A DNA stretch of 64,000 nt from Dastarcus helophoroides (GCA_028583605.1 CM053337.1:23553764-23617763), one strand, 5' to 3'. Positions 1 through 12,262 are shown, counted from the stretch's first letter. Made by a program: numbers and translations. The notes: generated by a model not told the origin, from the sequence alone.

Positions 1-2974
1 TGTAACTTTGGTAAGAAAAAATAAACTTCAAATTTGCATAAAAATAAGAAAACTTTGGGAAAAATATTGAAATTTCAAGAAAAAATGTACCTTGTAAATT
101 TCAATCTTTTTTGCAATTTAATATTTTTCTAAAAAATTCCTACTACTGTAGGACCAAAGAAAATTTTGAATCGGAATTTCCAATTTTTCTAGAAATGCTA
201 AATTTATTCTTGAAATTGTCAAGGTCGAATTTAAAATTCAAATTTTGATAAAAAAAAATTGAAATTTAAAGATTAAACTCAAAATTTCGAGAGAAAGCAG
301 ATCATATTTCTAGAAAAAGTTGAAGTTTCTTATTTGTAAACAACATTGAAAGAAAAAATAACATTTTTGGAATTAAAGAAAAAACAATTTTTTTAAATAA
401 ATTAATTGTCAAAAATATTCTTATAATTGCAACTTTTAAAGTGAAAATTATTGAAATTTTTGAGAAAATTAGTCAGCTTGAAGCCAATTTTTTGTGATGT
501 AAATTCAAATTTTGGCAATTTATTTGTAGATAAAATGCCTTGCGTTTTATATTTGTGGAAATTTGTTTCAAAGCTTTACATAATTTTAAAAATAGAAATT
601 TTTGTTATTAATTTTCTACATTCGAGTGTTATTTCGAAATTTTTCTCAAAAAATGTAAATTTAAAAAGAAAAATATTATCACTATTAAAAAATAAAGCCA
701 AAGTTATCAACAAAGTCGAATTTTTTTAAAAAGAAGTCAAATTTTCATAGAGTCAAATTTTTAAAAGAAAATAAGGATTTCGAAAATAATTTTTAAATTT
801 TTAAAATGGTCGATATTTTCAATAAATTTGGGAATGTGAATAAAAGACGAATTTTTTAAAAAATATCGACATTTAAAATAAATTGCAGAGTTTTAAATTA
901 AATTTTCAAAGAAGCTGAATTTTTTAAATATTGGAGAAAACTCAAAGTTTCCAAAAAATTTGTAATTATCAAAAAAGTTGAAATTTTGAAAAGGTAAAAT
1001 TTTGGAAAAAGTCGAAATTTTCAATAGTTCAAGTTTAAAAAGAATCTTTCCTTTTAAGTCGAAGATTTAATTGAAAATGTTTAAAAAAATGTATAGATAA
1101 CATTTTTAAAAAAGTTCCAACTTTTCAAAATAAAGTCAAGTTTTCAAAAAGAGTCGAAATTTTGAGAAAAAAAAGTCGAAGTTTTGAAATGGAGTCGCAA
1201 TTTTACGAAATATTTGTCGAAAATTTCAATAAAAGGTTTCAAGAAATGTCGGACCTAAAAAAAAATCACAATTTTCAAATAAAGGATCGATAGTTTGTAA
1301 AAAATGTCAACATTTTGAAAATAGTTGAAAAAAAAATTAGTCAAAATTTTGAAATTTTTTAAAAAGTTTAAATTTTGGAAAATGACCAAAATTTTGAAAA
1401 ATTCGAACATTTGCAAAAGGCTGGAATTTTTAACACAGTGGGAATTAAAATAAAAAGTCGAAAAGTTCAAAAAAGTGCACATTTAAGAAAAAGTTAGAAT
1501 TTTCAATAAAGAAAGTCGTAATTTGTTGACAAGGCAAACATGTTCAAAATTTTTCAAATTTCCAAAAGAAGTCAACATTTTTTTTTTATGGAACCGACCG
1601 ACTGGGTCTTGGTTATCATCAAATATTGAAATACAAAACTTGTCCCCTGAAACCAAGAAACCAAAATTTTGGAACAGAAGAAATTTTCCAAAAGAAAAGT
1701 TCAAAATTTTATAGTCGAAATTAAAAAAAATATCAAAATTTGCACAAGATTTAAGAATTTCTATCAAATTTCTAAATAATACGAAATTAAAAAAAAAATT
1801 AAATTTTGAATAGTTGGGAGATTTGCACTTAACTTTTCAATATAAACCAATATTTCTAATTTGTTACCTAACATTTCGATTTCAAATTTAAAAAGAGTGA
1901 GAGGGGGATATTTTTAAAACAAAATTAGGAACTGTTCTATTAACAATTGAATTTCTTATAATTAAAAGTAAACATTTTGAGATTAGATTTAAATATGAGG
2001 AAAAGTTAAAACCGAAATATAAAGAAAAGTTGAAACCGAAATATGAAGAAAAATTGAAACCGAAATATAAAGAAAAAAATCACCATTCGAGAGAAAATTG
2101 AAATTTTGAGTTTTAACTTCACAAGTATAAATTATCAGATAGATCGAGAGGTTTTCAAAAGTCGAAATATTGAGAATTTAAAATTTTGGAAAGAGTTCAA
2201 ATTTTTGGTAGTTAAGATTTTGAATCAACGTGGAACATTTTTTTAAGAAGTTGAAATTTTAGGTCAGAAAAATTAAAATTTTGAAAAAATATCAAACATT
2301 TTATAAAATTTTAAAATTATCAAAAAAAATCGAAATTTTGAAAGAATTTCGAAAACTAAGAAATAGTGAAATTTTCAACTAAAAAAATCAAAAAATAATC
2401 AAAACTTGCAAAAATAGGTAAAAATTTGAAAAATACTTGACATTTACAAAATTTAAATAAAAACCAGTCGAAAATATTAAGAATTAAAATTTTCAATAAA
2501 AAAATTATAAACAAGATGAAATTTAGAAAAAAGTTGAAAATTTAAGAAGTCAAATGTCCAGTTTTGAAAAAATTTACATTTTCGAAAAAGTAAAAATTTT
2601 CAAATGCTAAAAATTAAAAAAAATGTAGTAATTCATTTTCAAAAAAAATTACAAAAGAACAGAACACTGAAAAGTCTAAAAATAATAATAATACGAAAAT
2701 TTTAGAAAAGTATTCGCAGTTTTTCAGAAAAGTCCATACTTAAAAATAAAATCAGGTCGAGATTACAAGAAAAAATCTAAATTTTGCAATAGTCGAAATT
2801 TGGAAAAAATCCAACCTTTCAAAAAACGCGACATTATCAAAAGTTTTCACTGTTATGACCTAAAATTTTCGAAAAGTAACGTTTTGAAAATGTCGAAATC
2901 TTCTGTCGAAATCCTAAAAATTTTAAAACGCTAAGCAGCATATCCCCATTAGTTTTGGCTGCGAGCCGCCATTG
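1..2974 (-). mobile_element. Family A hAT-like element, truncated by the window edge
   Basis: The right end at 2961-2974 reads as the reverse complement of CAATGGCGGCTCGC, matching the left terminus of the complete element at 18366. Matching subterminal sequence follows: ATGGGG(G)-TGCTGC, then AGCGTTTTAAA and CATTTTCAAAACGTTAC. Further in, the segment mirrors the other copy; for example, the sequence around CTACTGTAGGACCAAAG at 139-157 corresponds to 22620-22650. The body is almost entirely A-rich degenerate units such as AAAAGTCGAAATTTTGA. No transposase coding was recognised. Only one end is visible, so the target duplication cannot be checked here. Confidence 0.8.
1588..1665 (-). repeat. 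Fold-back repeat fragment (left arm only)
   Basis: The sequence resembles the outer arm of the dispersed fold-back repeat: GGTCTTGGTTATCATCAAA, then TTGAAATACAAAACTTGTCC and CCTGAAACCAAGAAA. The central ribozyme-like part and the second arm are missing. It sits inside the family A element copy. Confidence 0.7.
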
Positions 2975-3215
2975 AAAATAACTAAACTTCAAAAAAAAAT
3001 ATCAAACTTTAAAAAAGAACAAAATACTTCAGAGGAAGTTAATTATTAAGAGATCGAAAAATCAAATTTTGAGAAAAAAGTCGAATTTCGAAATAATATC
3101 TTAAAGCAAGTCAAATTTTAAGAAAAAAAAGTCTACTAAAGTCTAACTTAAAAACAAATTCGAAATTTCTAAAATTTTTGAGGAAAAGTTCGAAACTTTC
3201 GGAAACAATATTTAT

Positions 3216-3256
3216 CTCTCTGAAGATGATAGCTTGGCTGTCGAAACGCGTTAGAG
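3216..3256 (+). ncRNA. Hammerhead-ribozyme-like motif (intact core)
   Basis: Elements in order: CTCT (stem I 5' side, 3216-3219); CTGAAGA (conserved CUGANGA, 3220-3226); one extra T (3227); stem II GATAGC-TTG-GCTGTC (3228-3242); GAAA (3243-3246); a minimal stem III CGCG (3247-3250); the NUH triplet ending TT (3251-3252); AGAG (3253-3256), which pairs with CTCT. This is the layout of type I hammerheads with a tiny stem III, known from Penelope-like elements and retrozymes. The extra T before stem II departs from the textbook core, so activity is unproven. Confidence 0.55.
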
Positions 3257-3319
3257 CAATCGTTGTTGTGTTTTTTAATCTTTCTTGATTTCAGGGGACA
3301 AGATTTCTATTTCAATTGT
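3216..3319 (+). repeat. Fold-back repeat, right half with ribozyme-like core
   Basis: Half copy of the dispersed fold-back repeat. It starts with the hammerhead-like core at 3216-3256. It continues with a TTTTTTAATCTTTCTTGATT tract, the strongly conserved TTTCAGGGGACAAGATTT block and TATTTCAATTG. The inverted left half seen at 50379-50625 is absent. Confidence 0.75.
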
Positions 3320-4132
3320 TAACATCAGTAATTAAATAGAATTAAACAGGTTAGTTTTGTAGATGTCTCAGGTTAATGAAACGGTAGAATTCTCTTTATA
3401 AATTTCAATGAAAATAAAAAAAAATTCTTCTTGAAGATCAAATATAATAGAAAATAAGAAACGTTGTTACCCCAAATGCGAAAGTTGACCAGGAGAGCCA
3501 AGACTAAAATGTTTACAAAAACAACTGCGAAAAAAAGGCAGCAAGAAAATCTATAACAATGCAAACACAATTTTTTTCTACAAATTGTATAAAAACGTTG
3601 TGTAAGAAACTGTTTCGATTTAGATTCCACCACTTTTCGAAATGAGGATACGAGCAGAAATCTCATTACCACCGATGTCAAAATCTATCATAAGTTCGGC
3701 CTCTATTATACATTTTGTGAGGGATTATGTCCCACATCTCTCTCGAGTTATAGTTGCAGATCTCAAATAACTCTCCAGCATACAGATGCGAGAGGGAAAT
3801 AAGCAATGCATCATTATTTCGTAAACAGGAGCACGTACCAACTTCACTTCTAGCCGTTATACTAGTAAATTGGAGGCGAAATTATTAGCATCGAATAGTA
3901 ATTACCTTCAAACTATGACACAATGTTCATATGAAATCAATTCTCTATTCGTTCAACCGTAAGGGATGTTTATTAAGCGAATGATAATTTCGATGAATTA
4001 GTAATTCATTGGTAATATGGTGACATTTCTAGAACAATCAAAATTGAAATATTCCGGATAGACTTGATTTAATCATGCTATATGATTTTCTGGTTTCTGA
4101 TTTTCCTTTTTTTTGGAATTATTTGCTTACTG
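3320..4132. other. Intron, largely single-copy
   Basis: Mixed-composition sequence without the TTTCGAC-type units. It contains CG and GC-containing words and no visible repeat of the other families. A 102-codon reading frame at 3373-3681 (minus) has no recognisable domain, Kozak context or splice context and is not called. No olfactomedin continuation was found here. Confidence 0.5.
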
Positions 4133-4307
4133 AAAAATTGAAATACAAATCTTGTCCCCTGAAACCAAGAAAGATTAAAAAACAAACGCGTTTCGACAGA
4201 GAGATACCCTCTGAAGATGATAGCTTGGCTGTCGAAACGCGTTAGAATAACATTTGTTTTGTTTTTTAATCTTTCTTGGTTTCAGGGGACAATATTTGTA
4301 TTTCAAT
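4133..4307. repeat. Fold-back repeat, near-complete palindrome
   Basis: Two inverted arms are present. The left arm reads AAAAATTGAAATACAAATC, TTGTCCCCTGAAACCAAGAA and AACGCGTTTCGACAG. The right arm begins CTCTGAAGATGATAGC at 4211 and ends with TTTCAGGGGACAATATTTG and TATTTCAAT. The left arm has lost its CTGAAGA part. The right-hand ribozyme-like core is present, but stem I is weakened (CCCT against AGAA). Confidence 0.8.
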
Positions 4308-4549
4308 AATTTTGTTGTCCGTTAAACAATTACATCCTAACTAATATATAAATGATGAAGTGTGTTCGTCTGTCTGCTGAACGTATCAACGAATTGTAAC
4401 AAAACATTATTCTGCAATCTGTACCAAGTCTTTAAAGCTAATGCCTTTTGTCACCTCCTGAAGCAAGGTTTTTAACAACGATTTTAATCGAAAATAAATT
4501 TCGATTGATTGAAAATCTCGATTTGTTTCGAAATCATCACGCTACTGCT

Positions 4550-4654
4550 TCTCTGAAGATGATAGCTTGGCTATCGAAACGCGTTAGAGCAACCTTTGTT
4601 GGGTTTTTAAAATCTTTCTTTGTTTCAGGGGACAAGATTTGTATTTCAATTTTT
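4550..4654 (+). repeat. Fold-back repeat, right half
   Basis: Right half only: TCTCTGAAGATGATAGCTTG, GCTATCGAAACGCGTTAGAG, then the TTTCAGGGGACAAGATTTG block. Stem II is GATAGC-TTG-GCTATC, fully Watson-Crick paired where other copies have a G-U pair. Confidence 0.75.
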
Positions 4655-4659
4655 TGAAC

Positions 4660-7600
4660 ATAACCATCAAAATTTGCTTACTAACTGATACCCGCTCCTT
4701 CATCTACAAAGTCTACATGAAAGAAAAGAAAGGATTCTTTGGTCACCTTTTTGAAAATACCGAGTTTCTTTTTCAAAGAATTCATTTTTTATTGAAAATT
4801 TCGATTTATTTCGATAATTCCGATATTTTACAATATCCACTTTTTCACAATGTCGACCATTTCTCGTTCAAGTCCCAAAATTTTAACTTCTTATGAACAT
4901 TTTGACTTTTGGAACATTTTAACTTATTTACAATTCTGGCTTGTTTTAAATGGAAATTTATGAAAAAAATTCAAAAAAAAAATCAAATATAGGACTATAG
5001 AAAATGACTTAATCAGGTTGTATGGCTTTCAGATTTCGAATTTTCCTTTTTTTTTCGCTTACTAGCTGATACTGGCTATTTTTTTCATCTACATAAAGGA
5101 AAAGAAAGAATTTTTGGGCAACCTGATTGAAAGTGCCGACTTTTTTTACGAATATTATTTTTATTGACAATTTTGAATTATTGTACTGTCGACGTTTGAA
5201 AATATCCATTTTTTCCCTAATGTTCCCCAAATTAAAAACTTTCACTCTAATTGAAAATTTCGATTTTCACCTTTTTGAAAAATTTGACTTTTTGAACATT
5301 TCAATTTTTTTAATTTCCAGTTTCTAAAATTTCAAATTCCTTGAAAAAATCGAAATGTCGATTTAAGCTTGTTAGTGAAAATATCGAAATGTCCTTTTTT
5401 ATGTTAGGCTCCCATGTCAACTTATTTGGATATATTTTAATTAATTTTTTGAAGGTTTTTTTGAAAACTTCCTTTTCAATATTTTCTTTTTTTTAATATT
5501 TTGACTTATCTTGAAGTTTTGAAGTTTTTCGAAAGTTTTGACCTTTATTGAAATTTTAACTCTTTTTCAAATCAGACCTTGATTATTTTCAAAAATTTCC
5601 TCCTTTGAAAGTCTCGACTCTCCGAAAGTGTTTAATTTTTTTTAATTTCGACGTTTTTCAAAATTTTGGCTTTTACTTAAAATTTTTACTTTCTGTTCGT
5701 GGGACTTTCCCTCGTTTTCGATATGGTAAATTGATATATTTAGCTGGAAAAAATTATTTCTGAAAATGACAACTTTTTGAATAGTCTGACCTCGATTTTT
5801 ATTGAAAGCCTAGACTTTCTTGAACATTTCGACTATTTTTAACATTATATTTTGAAAACTTCAAATTTAAGATTTCCATTTTCTTTAAATTTAACTTTTT
5901 TTTCAAATACTAACTTGTTTTGTAAACTTCAACATTTTCACAATTTAGTCTTTCTTTAAAATTTTAATTTATTTTCAAATTTTTGAAAATTTTGACCCAA
6001 ATTTTAAAATTGTTGAAATTTTTCTATTAAAAAATTTAAATTATCCAAAATTATTAATATTTAAAAATTTCCACTTTTTGATAATTTTGGCTTTTCTCCA
6101 ATATGTAAACCTTAAAACTTTCGAATTTTACTGAAAATTTGATTGAAATTTTTTTAGAATCTAGACTATTTTTACCAAAATAAATAAATAAATTTCAACT
6201 TTTTAAAAATTTTGAATTGTTTTTGAAAATATCTCAAATTTCAGAATTTTTTGGAAACTTTTTCAAAATTTTGACATTGTTTTCAACATTTTGATTGTCT
6301 AACTTCGCTAACGTAACTTTTTTTAATTTTAACTTTCCATCAAACTTCCGACTTTTTTTAAAAATTATGGTTCCAAAGTTTTATCAAAATTTTAACCTTT
6401 TTTAATATTTTTAAATTTTTTCATAATTTGCGACTTTATTAAAAATTTTGAATTATTTGAAAATATCGACTCCAAAATTTCATCCAATTTTCAAAATTGC
6501 AAAATTTTTTTTGAAATGTTGATTTTTTGAAATTCTTTTACTCTTTTACAATTTATACGTTTTTAATAAAATTTAGTCTTTTTCTAAAATTTCGACTTTT
6601 TTCAGAGTTTTGAAATATAAAATTTCGACTCTTTTGAAAGTTTTGACTGTTACGAATATTTCATTCTTTTCTCACAATTTTGCCTATCCTGAAAACTTTC
6701 ACTCTGAAAATTTCGATTTTCACCTTTTTGAAAAATTTGACTTTTTGAACATTTCAATTTTTTTAATTTCCAGTTTCTAAAATTTCAAATTCTTTGAAAA
6801 AATCGAAATGTCGAGTTTTTGTAATGTATATATCCGATTTTATTTTCAAGTTTTGAATTTTTAATCAACTTATCGACTTTTTCAAAACTTCCGCTTTCAA
6901 ATTTTTTTCACAAAATTTTCAACTATCCATATCCATTATTTGAATTTTTTTAAAAAATTTCGATTTTTCTAATAATTTCGACTTTCTTAATTCATCTCTT
7001 TTCAAAATTCTGTATTTTTTAGAAAGCCTGACACCGAAAATTTTTTTAAATGTCCAATTTTTGGTAAAGTTTTATTTTTCAAAATTTCGATTTTATTTCA
7101 AAATTTAGACTTTATTCAGAAAATTTCGTCTTTTCGTCAAAATTTGTCTTTTAAGGCTTTAGAGTTTCGAAATTTGTACTTTTTTTAAAATCTGTTTTTT
7201 GTTTTTTTCTAATTTTGGCTTTTGACTATGTAGATTTTATTTTTCAAAATTTAGACAACTTTTGAAAACCTTGACTTTATAAAAATTCCGACGTTTTTGT
7301 CAACATTCCACTTCAAAAGTTTTTACATTTTTAAAGTTAATCTCTTTTTAAATTCGACTTTTCCAAAAATGTCTACCTTTTTCGAAAACATTGGATTTTT
7401 ATTTAAAATTTCTCTAAGATTTCGATTTTATTCGAGTATTTTGAAATGTTTAAATCGCGACATTTTCTTAAAATGTCGACTTTTTCGACATTTTGCCCTC
7501 TTTTGCAAAAATTCTAATTTCGCTGCTTTTTAAGATTTTCGTTTTTTTTATAAATTTTACCTTACTTTAAAGTGGCGACTTTCTGCAGCTTTTTTTTAGA

Positions 7601-8480
7601 TTGTGGTCTTTTTAAATTTCAACACATTTTCAAAAATACAATTTTTCTGAAAATATTCATAAGTATTAAAGTTTATTAACGATAAAAACGCAACAAAATT
7701 GAAAAAATCCGCAACGTTTTGATAAATATTTGCTAACACCGTGTGGAATTTTTAAATTTTGTTGCGTTTTTATCGTTAATAAACTTTAATAGTTATGAAT
7801 ATTAAAGAATTCCACGAAGTAAGGGTTGGAAATGTCAATTATTTGAAAATATTCAATCAAAAATTTTGACTAAGAATATGACAGTTAACATTTTGTTTTT
7901 AATTTTAACTAAAAACAATTTTCTGCTTCTCAACATTTTTACTTTTCTTTTCTAGTTTATTTGAAAATTTAGAATTTTTGAAAATTTTCATTTTACTTCA
8001 ATATTTGGGCTTTTCGAAAATTTCGTTTTTTTTGAAAATTTAACTGAAAATTCTTCATTTTTAAAATTTCCACATTTTTGCAAAATTTTTATTATTTCTG
8101 AAATTCGGATTATTTTTCAAAATATCAACTATTCTAAAAGTTTTTTTGAAAATTTGTTTATTTTATCGAAATCCTTAAAAATATTAACATTATTTTTCAA
8201 TAGTTTGATCTTTTTTAATCCTAATTTTCAAAGAACATTTCGAAATTGCCTCATTTTTCAAAATATTGACATTTTAAATGTCCTTTTTCTTTATAACTGC
8301 GCCTTTATCTGAAAATATCGATTTTTTTTAAAAATCAACTCCTGTTAAAATTTTGAATTATTTTGCAAAAGTTCGTTGCATTTTAAAAATTTTGAATTAT
8401 TTCGAAAATTTGAACTTTTTTTAGAACGTCAATTTTTTTCAACATGTTGATTTTTTTTAAATTTCGACATTTCTTCATAA
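4660..8480. repeat. T-strand low-complexity array (TTTCGAC-type units)
   Basis: Nearly 4 kb made of degenerate units such as AAAATTTCGACTTTTTT with T in excess on the plus strand. A small duplication is visible (TTCGATTTTCACCTTTTTG at 5261 and 6713). Reading frames here are compositional. No termini of hAT type were seen at its borders, so its mobile-element status is open. Confidence 0.65.
7652..7803. repeat. 49-bp-arm inverted repeat (MITE-like hairpin)
   Basis: Arms 7652-7700 and 7755-7803 are reverse complements over 49 bp with one mismatch and a 54-bp loop. The arm contains TTTATTAACGATAAAAACGC. Its composition differs from the surrounding units, so it is an insertion rather than part of the array. 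Confidence 0.85.
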
Positions 8481-8548
8481 TTTCAAAATTTGTTGGGATG
8501 GTAACAATATCATGCAGCTATGTGTAATTCGAGAAATATAATTAAAAA

Positions 8549-8620
8549 ACTGCGTGATTCGCAGCGGGGTTCGAACCTGTGACATTCGTGACCTCCGAAA
8601 ATTAATAAAGGGGGATTATT
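8549..8620 (-). other. tRNA-like B-box segment, possible SINE or tRNA relic
   Basis: On the minus strand the sequence has CACAGGTTCGAACCCCGC, a perfect RNA polymerase III B-box and T-arm-like stretch, followed by a T6 run after GAATCACGCAG. No good A-box or acceptor stem could be folded with it, so it is not called a tRNA gene. Confidence 0.35.
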
Positions 8621-8649
8621 TTGGTTTCCCAAGCTAGGACAGCAGAAAA

Positions 8650-9370
8650 TTGTAATTTTTCTACTTGAAGTGAAATGTTGAAAATTTTAGAGAAAACGAA
8701 AATTAAAAAAATCATATTTATAAAAAGACAACTTTTATACTCGAAATTTTAGCACTAAAGTAGACATCGAAAGTGTAATCCTAAAATGAATGGAAATATA
8801 TCAAAATTTTAACAAAAACTCAGAATTTGTAAAAAATAAACAAGTTTAAGCAAAATTTTCAATTTTTCTCAAAATTTTATTCTGAGAAAATTCAGAAAAT
8901 ACTGGGAATAATTCGGATTTAAGAAAAGAACCTTTTTAAATTTTATATTTCATTTCTCAAGTCAAAATTTTGAGAAAAAAGTTTAAACATTGAGGTCAAA
9001 GTTTTCAGAAAAGTCGAAATTGTGGGAAAAGGACGAAATTTTGAGTTAAAGTTTTGAAAAAATTGGAAAATTTTTCAAAAACGTCGAGATTTTCTCGAAT
9101 TTGGTTTATGCAATTCGTTGAAAACTTTACAAATTCGCAATTTAAAGTCAAAATGTTCAAACAAAAAATTCGAAATTTTCAAAAAGTCGGAGATATAAAC
9201 ATTCTTCAAGAAAAAGTCAAAATTTTGAAATGAACTCGAAATTCTAATTAAAAAAGTCGAAACTTTACAGATCGAATTTTTCAAAAAAAACGAAATTTTG
9301 AAAAAAAGAAGAAAAAAATGTTTAAAATTAAAAAATTTAAATTTTGAAAAAAATCGAAATAAATACTTTT
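8650..9370. repeat. A-strand low-complexity array
   Basis: Degenerate units of the type AAAAAGTCGAAATTTTGA, the complement of the block to its left. The polarity switches around 8500-8650, where single-copy sequence with the B-box lies. Confidence 0.6.
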
Positions 9371-10226
9371 TATGTAAGTTTATTATTCGTCAAAGCAAAG
9401 AATTATAAAGTTATTTTTCTTTTCTTTTTTAAAGTAAAATAAAAAAATATTTTTTTTCTGTTTCTGCTGCTATTTATTTGCTTCTGCACTCAATTTTCTG
9501 GAGGATTCAGCCAACGAGCACAATTTGAAAATAGAAAAAACTTTACTCCTTAATATCCAGTGCAGAGAATGTAAAGGGCCGAAACCACCCGGCACCGAAA
9601 TTCTGTCGCTGGACCTGATATTGAGAAAAAAAATTAAAAAAAGAACTTGTTTAGTTCTTATTTAAAATTTAGATTTCAAAGTCGAATTTCTAGACTTATT
9701 AAGAAAAATTAAGAATTAACACAAACATTTGGAAATTGGGATATTTTAAGAAAACATAAACATTTGGTTTTTTTTTCAGCAATATCGAAATCTTTCAGGC
9801 ACTTTTTGTTATCAAAATATTAAAATGATTGATTTTTTACATTTTGTTTATAGGTACTTTAATTTTGTTTTGACATATCTGATTTAATCTGTTTTTTGAA
9901 GTTTTATGTTAGCCATGCGGGATTCTGAAAATAACCAGGTCCCGCGGGATTACAAATGTTTCATCTTTAAATACCAGGATTGAAAATATAAATCGGGACT
10001 GCAATCCCTAGCAAGCAGAAATCGTTTTACAGACTGCGCCATCTGTTCACATTTTGAAATTATATACCGTTTCTAATATAGCGGAGTTTTGAGAAATACA
10101 TTTTAAAAAAATCCCGAAATCTAGCAAACCTCGTGGGACAATCGACGACTTCATTTATATTGAAAGAACTTGGAAACATTGCGCTTATAAATACTCCAAC
10201 CCCAATCAAATTAATTATTAACTCAC
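9371..10226. other. Intron downstream of exon F
   Basis: Moderately AT-rich sequence with some GC-richer words (GGCCGAAACCACCCGGCACC at 9578-9597). I checked the minus strand for olfactomedin continuation and saw none with splice sites. Nothing else recognised. Confidence 0.4.
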
Positions 10227-10419
10227 TTCGAGGGTGCGTCTTTCCTGAAGAGCGTCTTATTGTCATATTGATAGAGATACTCGTCGTTTCCCTCTTTCGT
10301 TACCCAGAACATCTCTCCCGATTTCTCGTCCGGAGGCTGGGCGTCCCTCATCCAGCTGCCGTAGGTGTCGTACGAAGACTTGTGGAACACCGGCTTACCA
10401 ACGGCATAAAGGACGCAAT
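10227..10419 (-). CDS. Exon F, start of the olfactomedin domain
   Basis: Minus-strand coding exon of 193 nt with acceptor GTTTTAG and donor GTGAGTTA. It opens with a split Asp codon completed by exon E, then reads CVLYAVGKPVF, YDTYGSWMRDA, EMFWVTKEGN, EYLYQYDNKTLF. This is the conserved N-terminal segment of olfactomedin domains: the disulfide Cys followed by the VG-x-P and YGSWMRD motifs. NKT is a glycosylation site. It ends with two bases of a codon after Ser. I found no continuation of the domain (about 190 more residues) between 1 and 10226, so later exons probably lie beyond the left edge. Family: colmedin/unc-122/gliomedin-like. The Ig + olfactomedin architecture suggests the insect colmedin gene (Drosophila CG6867 is a candidate orthologue, from memory). 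Confidence 0.87.
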
Positions 10420-11443
10420 CTAAAACGAAATAAGGAGTTATTAATATGTTCTTTGGTTATTAGTCCTTTGAGATGGGTTAAGGCGATTCCGGCGCGGAGG
10501 AAATTAAATGATTCTTTAGTCGATCTTAAAATGCTTTTACGATGCAAGCGAAAGACTCGGGGGCCCATTGATATCGAAAAATTCAATGTCTGGAGTTTTA
10601 TTGAAACGTAAATGGAAATCTGATATGTACAACAAGAATTTAAGAGCGATGATGTTCTGTCAGATTTATTGATGTATGTAAATGCAGGAATTCAATATAC
10701 CGAACGCATTGTTGTCTCATATGCATTATTCATCCGGTTAATTAAAATACTTTGCCGGCGGGAGGATTTTCTAGATTGACTAAATTTTTCCTGAACACGA
10801 CAAATTGCCTGCAGGCAACTTAGGGAGATTTTAAACATTAATAAGAAAATGAGGCTTCATAAATATTTATATGGCATGATTTTTTATTTATATTACCTTT
10901 TGGAGATGGCACGAAATGCTTTTATATTTGTTTGTATGATTCCGTTTCATATTTATCCTCTCCCTATCTTACCAAGCGAATCTCTCATAATGGAAGATAA
11001 AACGTCCCCTAATATTTCGATTTGAAAACTCATCAAAGTTTTCAGAGTCAATTTCATCATGGGTTTAACGTAGGCTTAAAGCACACATGTGAACATATGG
11101 AGGCTTACCCATTTTTATATCGAGAATTCGCTCTAATAAAATGTTACCCTAACAACAGATCTAGAAAAATTATTTTCGCCAGTATGATTAATTCTATTAA
11201 AAAAACGCTTAAATAAGAAATGTTAAGATTTTTTACCATAATTTTTGAGGTGAGGGCGCGCTGAGCGATTTCTGATATAAGGTAAACTTATATCGCGTCA
11301 CCATCACACGTCACCATCACGCATCACCATCAGTTGTTAGCAACATGCTCTAAAGTTACCAATATATTATACTGTCTCTTTTTTCAAAAGCTCGACTTTT
11401 TTAAAAAGCTTTAAATTTTGTTTATACCTTATATTCATCTTTT
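10420..11443. other. Start of the 32-kb intron, single-copy part
   Basis: Ordinary intronic sequence between exon F and the Ty3 element. It includes a short CACCATCA-repeat block (11295-11374) described separately. No further exon was found. Confidence 0.45.
11295..11374. repeat. CATCACCATCA short repeat block, copy 1
   Basis: Three imperfect copies of a CGTCACCATCAC-type 11-12-mer, followed by AGCAACATGCTCTAAAGTTA and TTATAC. The same order occurs at 29473-29560, so this is a dispersed repeat rather than a chance microsatellite. Confidence 0.6.
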
Positions 11444-11976
11444 TGACGACGCTTAACGGTAGAAAAAAAATCGCTAAACAGAAATTCAAGTATTCACCAA
11501 AGTGATAAGGTAATTACACCCCGATGAATAACAGGATGTTTGTCGTCTTAAGTGCTTTTCCTTATCATGAAAATGTAATTAGGATGGACAAAGGCTGAGT
11601 AATGTCGGATAATTCCTAAAAGCTTTTGTCCCATTACAGCTCGGATGTTTAGTGGATGTTTACTATCAACAGTCCTAATTGCGTTTCATTTTAATGGAAC
11701 TGCAATTGAGATAGACAAAGGACGATAATTGCATTCCTTCTAAGAATAGAATTCGTTGGGGTGGTAAATTGAATCTTAATGACTAGCGCTTCCCGATAAA
11801 AGGTCTTAGTGGACAAACAAGAGGCAGTCCAGCGTAGGACACAAAAAGGCCTAACCTTTCCCGACAGTTTCTGCCTACTGATTTTTGAACCAACAATGAA
11901 ACCGCAGTGCTATAAACCCTTAGACTAAAAACCCACTTCGATTCTTTTTTTACCAAATTTACGCGGTCCGGTATCG
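11444..11976 (+). repeat. Ty3 element 5' LTR
   Basis: Starts TGACGACGC and ends near TTTACGCGGTCCGGTATC. It aligns along its whole length with 16443-16990. It contains a TATAAACCCTTAGAC stretch and GATAAAAGGTC, possible promoter or polyadenylation elements. Confidence 0.82.
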
Positions 11977-11979
11977 GTT

Positions 11980-11999
11980 TGGCGGTCCCAACGTGAGGC
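11980..11999 (+). promoter_or_regulatory. Ty3 element primer-binding site
   Basis: TGGCGGTCCCAACGTGAGG lies just downstream of the 5' LTR. A TGG start followed by a CCAACGTG core is usual for tRNA-primed Ty3/gypsy elements. Confidence 0.65.
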
Positions 12000-12262
12000 A
12001 CAAGTTGTATAGTGAATAAATGCGAACCCGAACAGAAACCCTGAGATACCCAGCTATGAGAAGTGTAAAAACAAATAATACCGAACCAGAAAGGCGCCCA
12101 ACTAACCCCACAACTTCTTCAACAAGTGACAGTGATCCATCTCGAAGAAATATGGACTCACAATAGACTAACAATAAGTCATTTTTAGCGAAGCTTGCGG
12201 GAATGCTGCAGTAGTCCGCGCGGCTCTCCGATGAAAGGGCGGTTCACATCGTCCAGGAGACA

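Noticed and set aside
3373..3681. 102-codon minus-strand frame rich in hydrophobic residues
   Set aside because: Considered as a membrane protein or a late exon of the host gene, but it has no olfactomedin motifs, no suitable acceptor and no homologous look.
9480..9640. Possible further olfactomedin exon
   Set aside because: Minus-strand translation shows none of the expected motifs (such as VDLAVDE-type or YNP-type segments) and no clean splice pair.
10133..10423. 96-codon plus-strand frame over exon F
   Set aside because: Shadow of the olfactomedin exon on the opposite strand; the minus strand has the splice sites and motifs.
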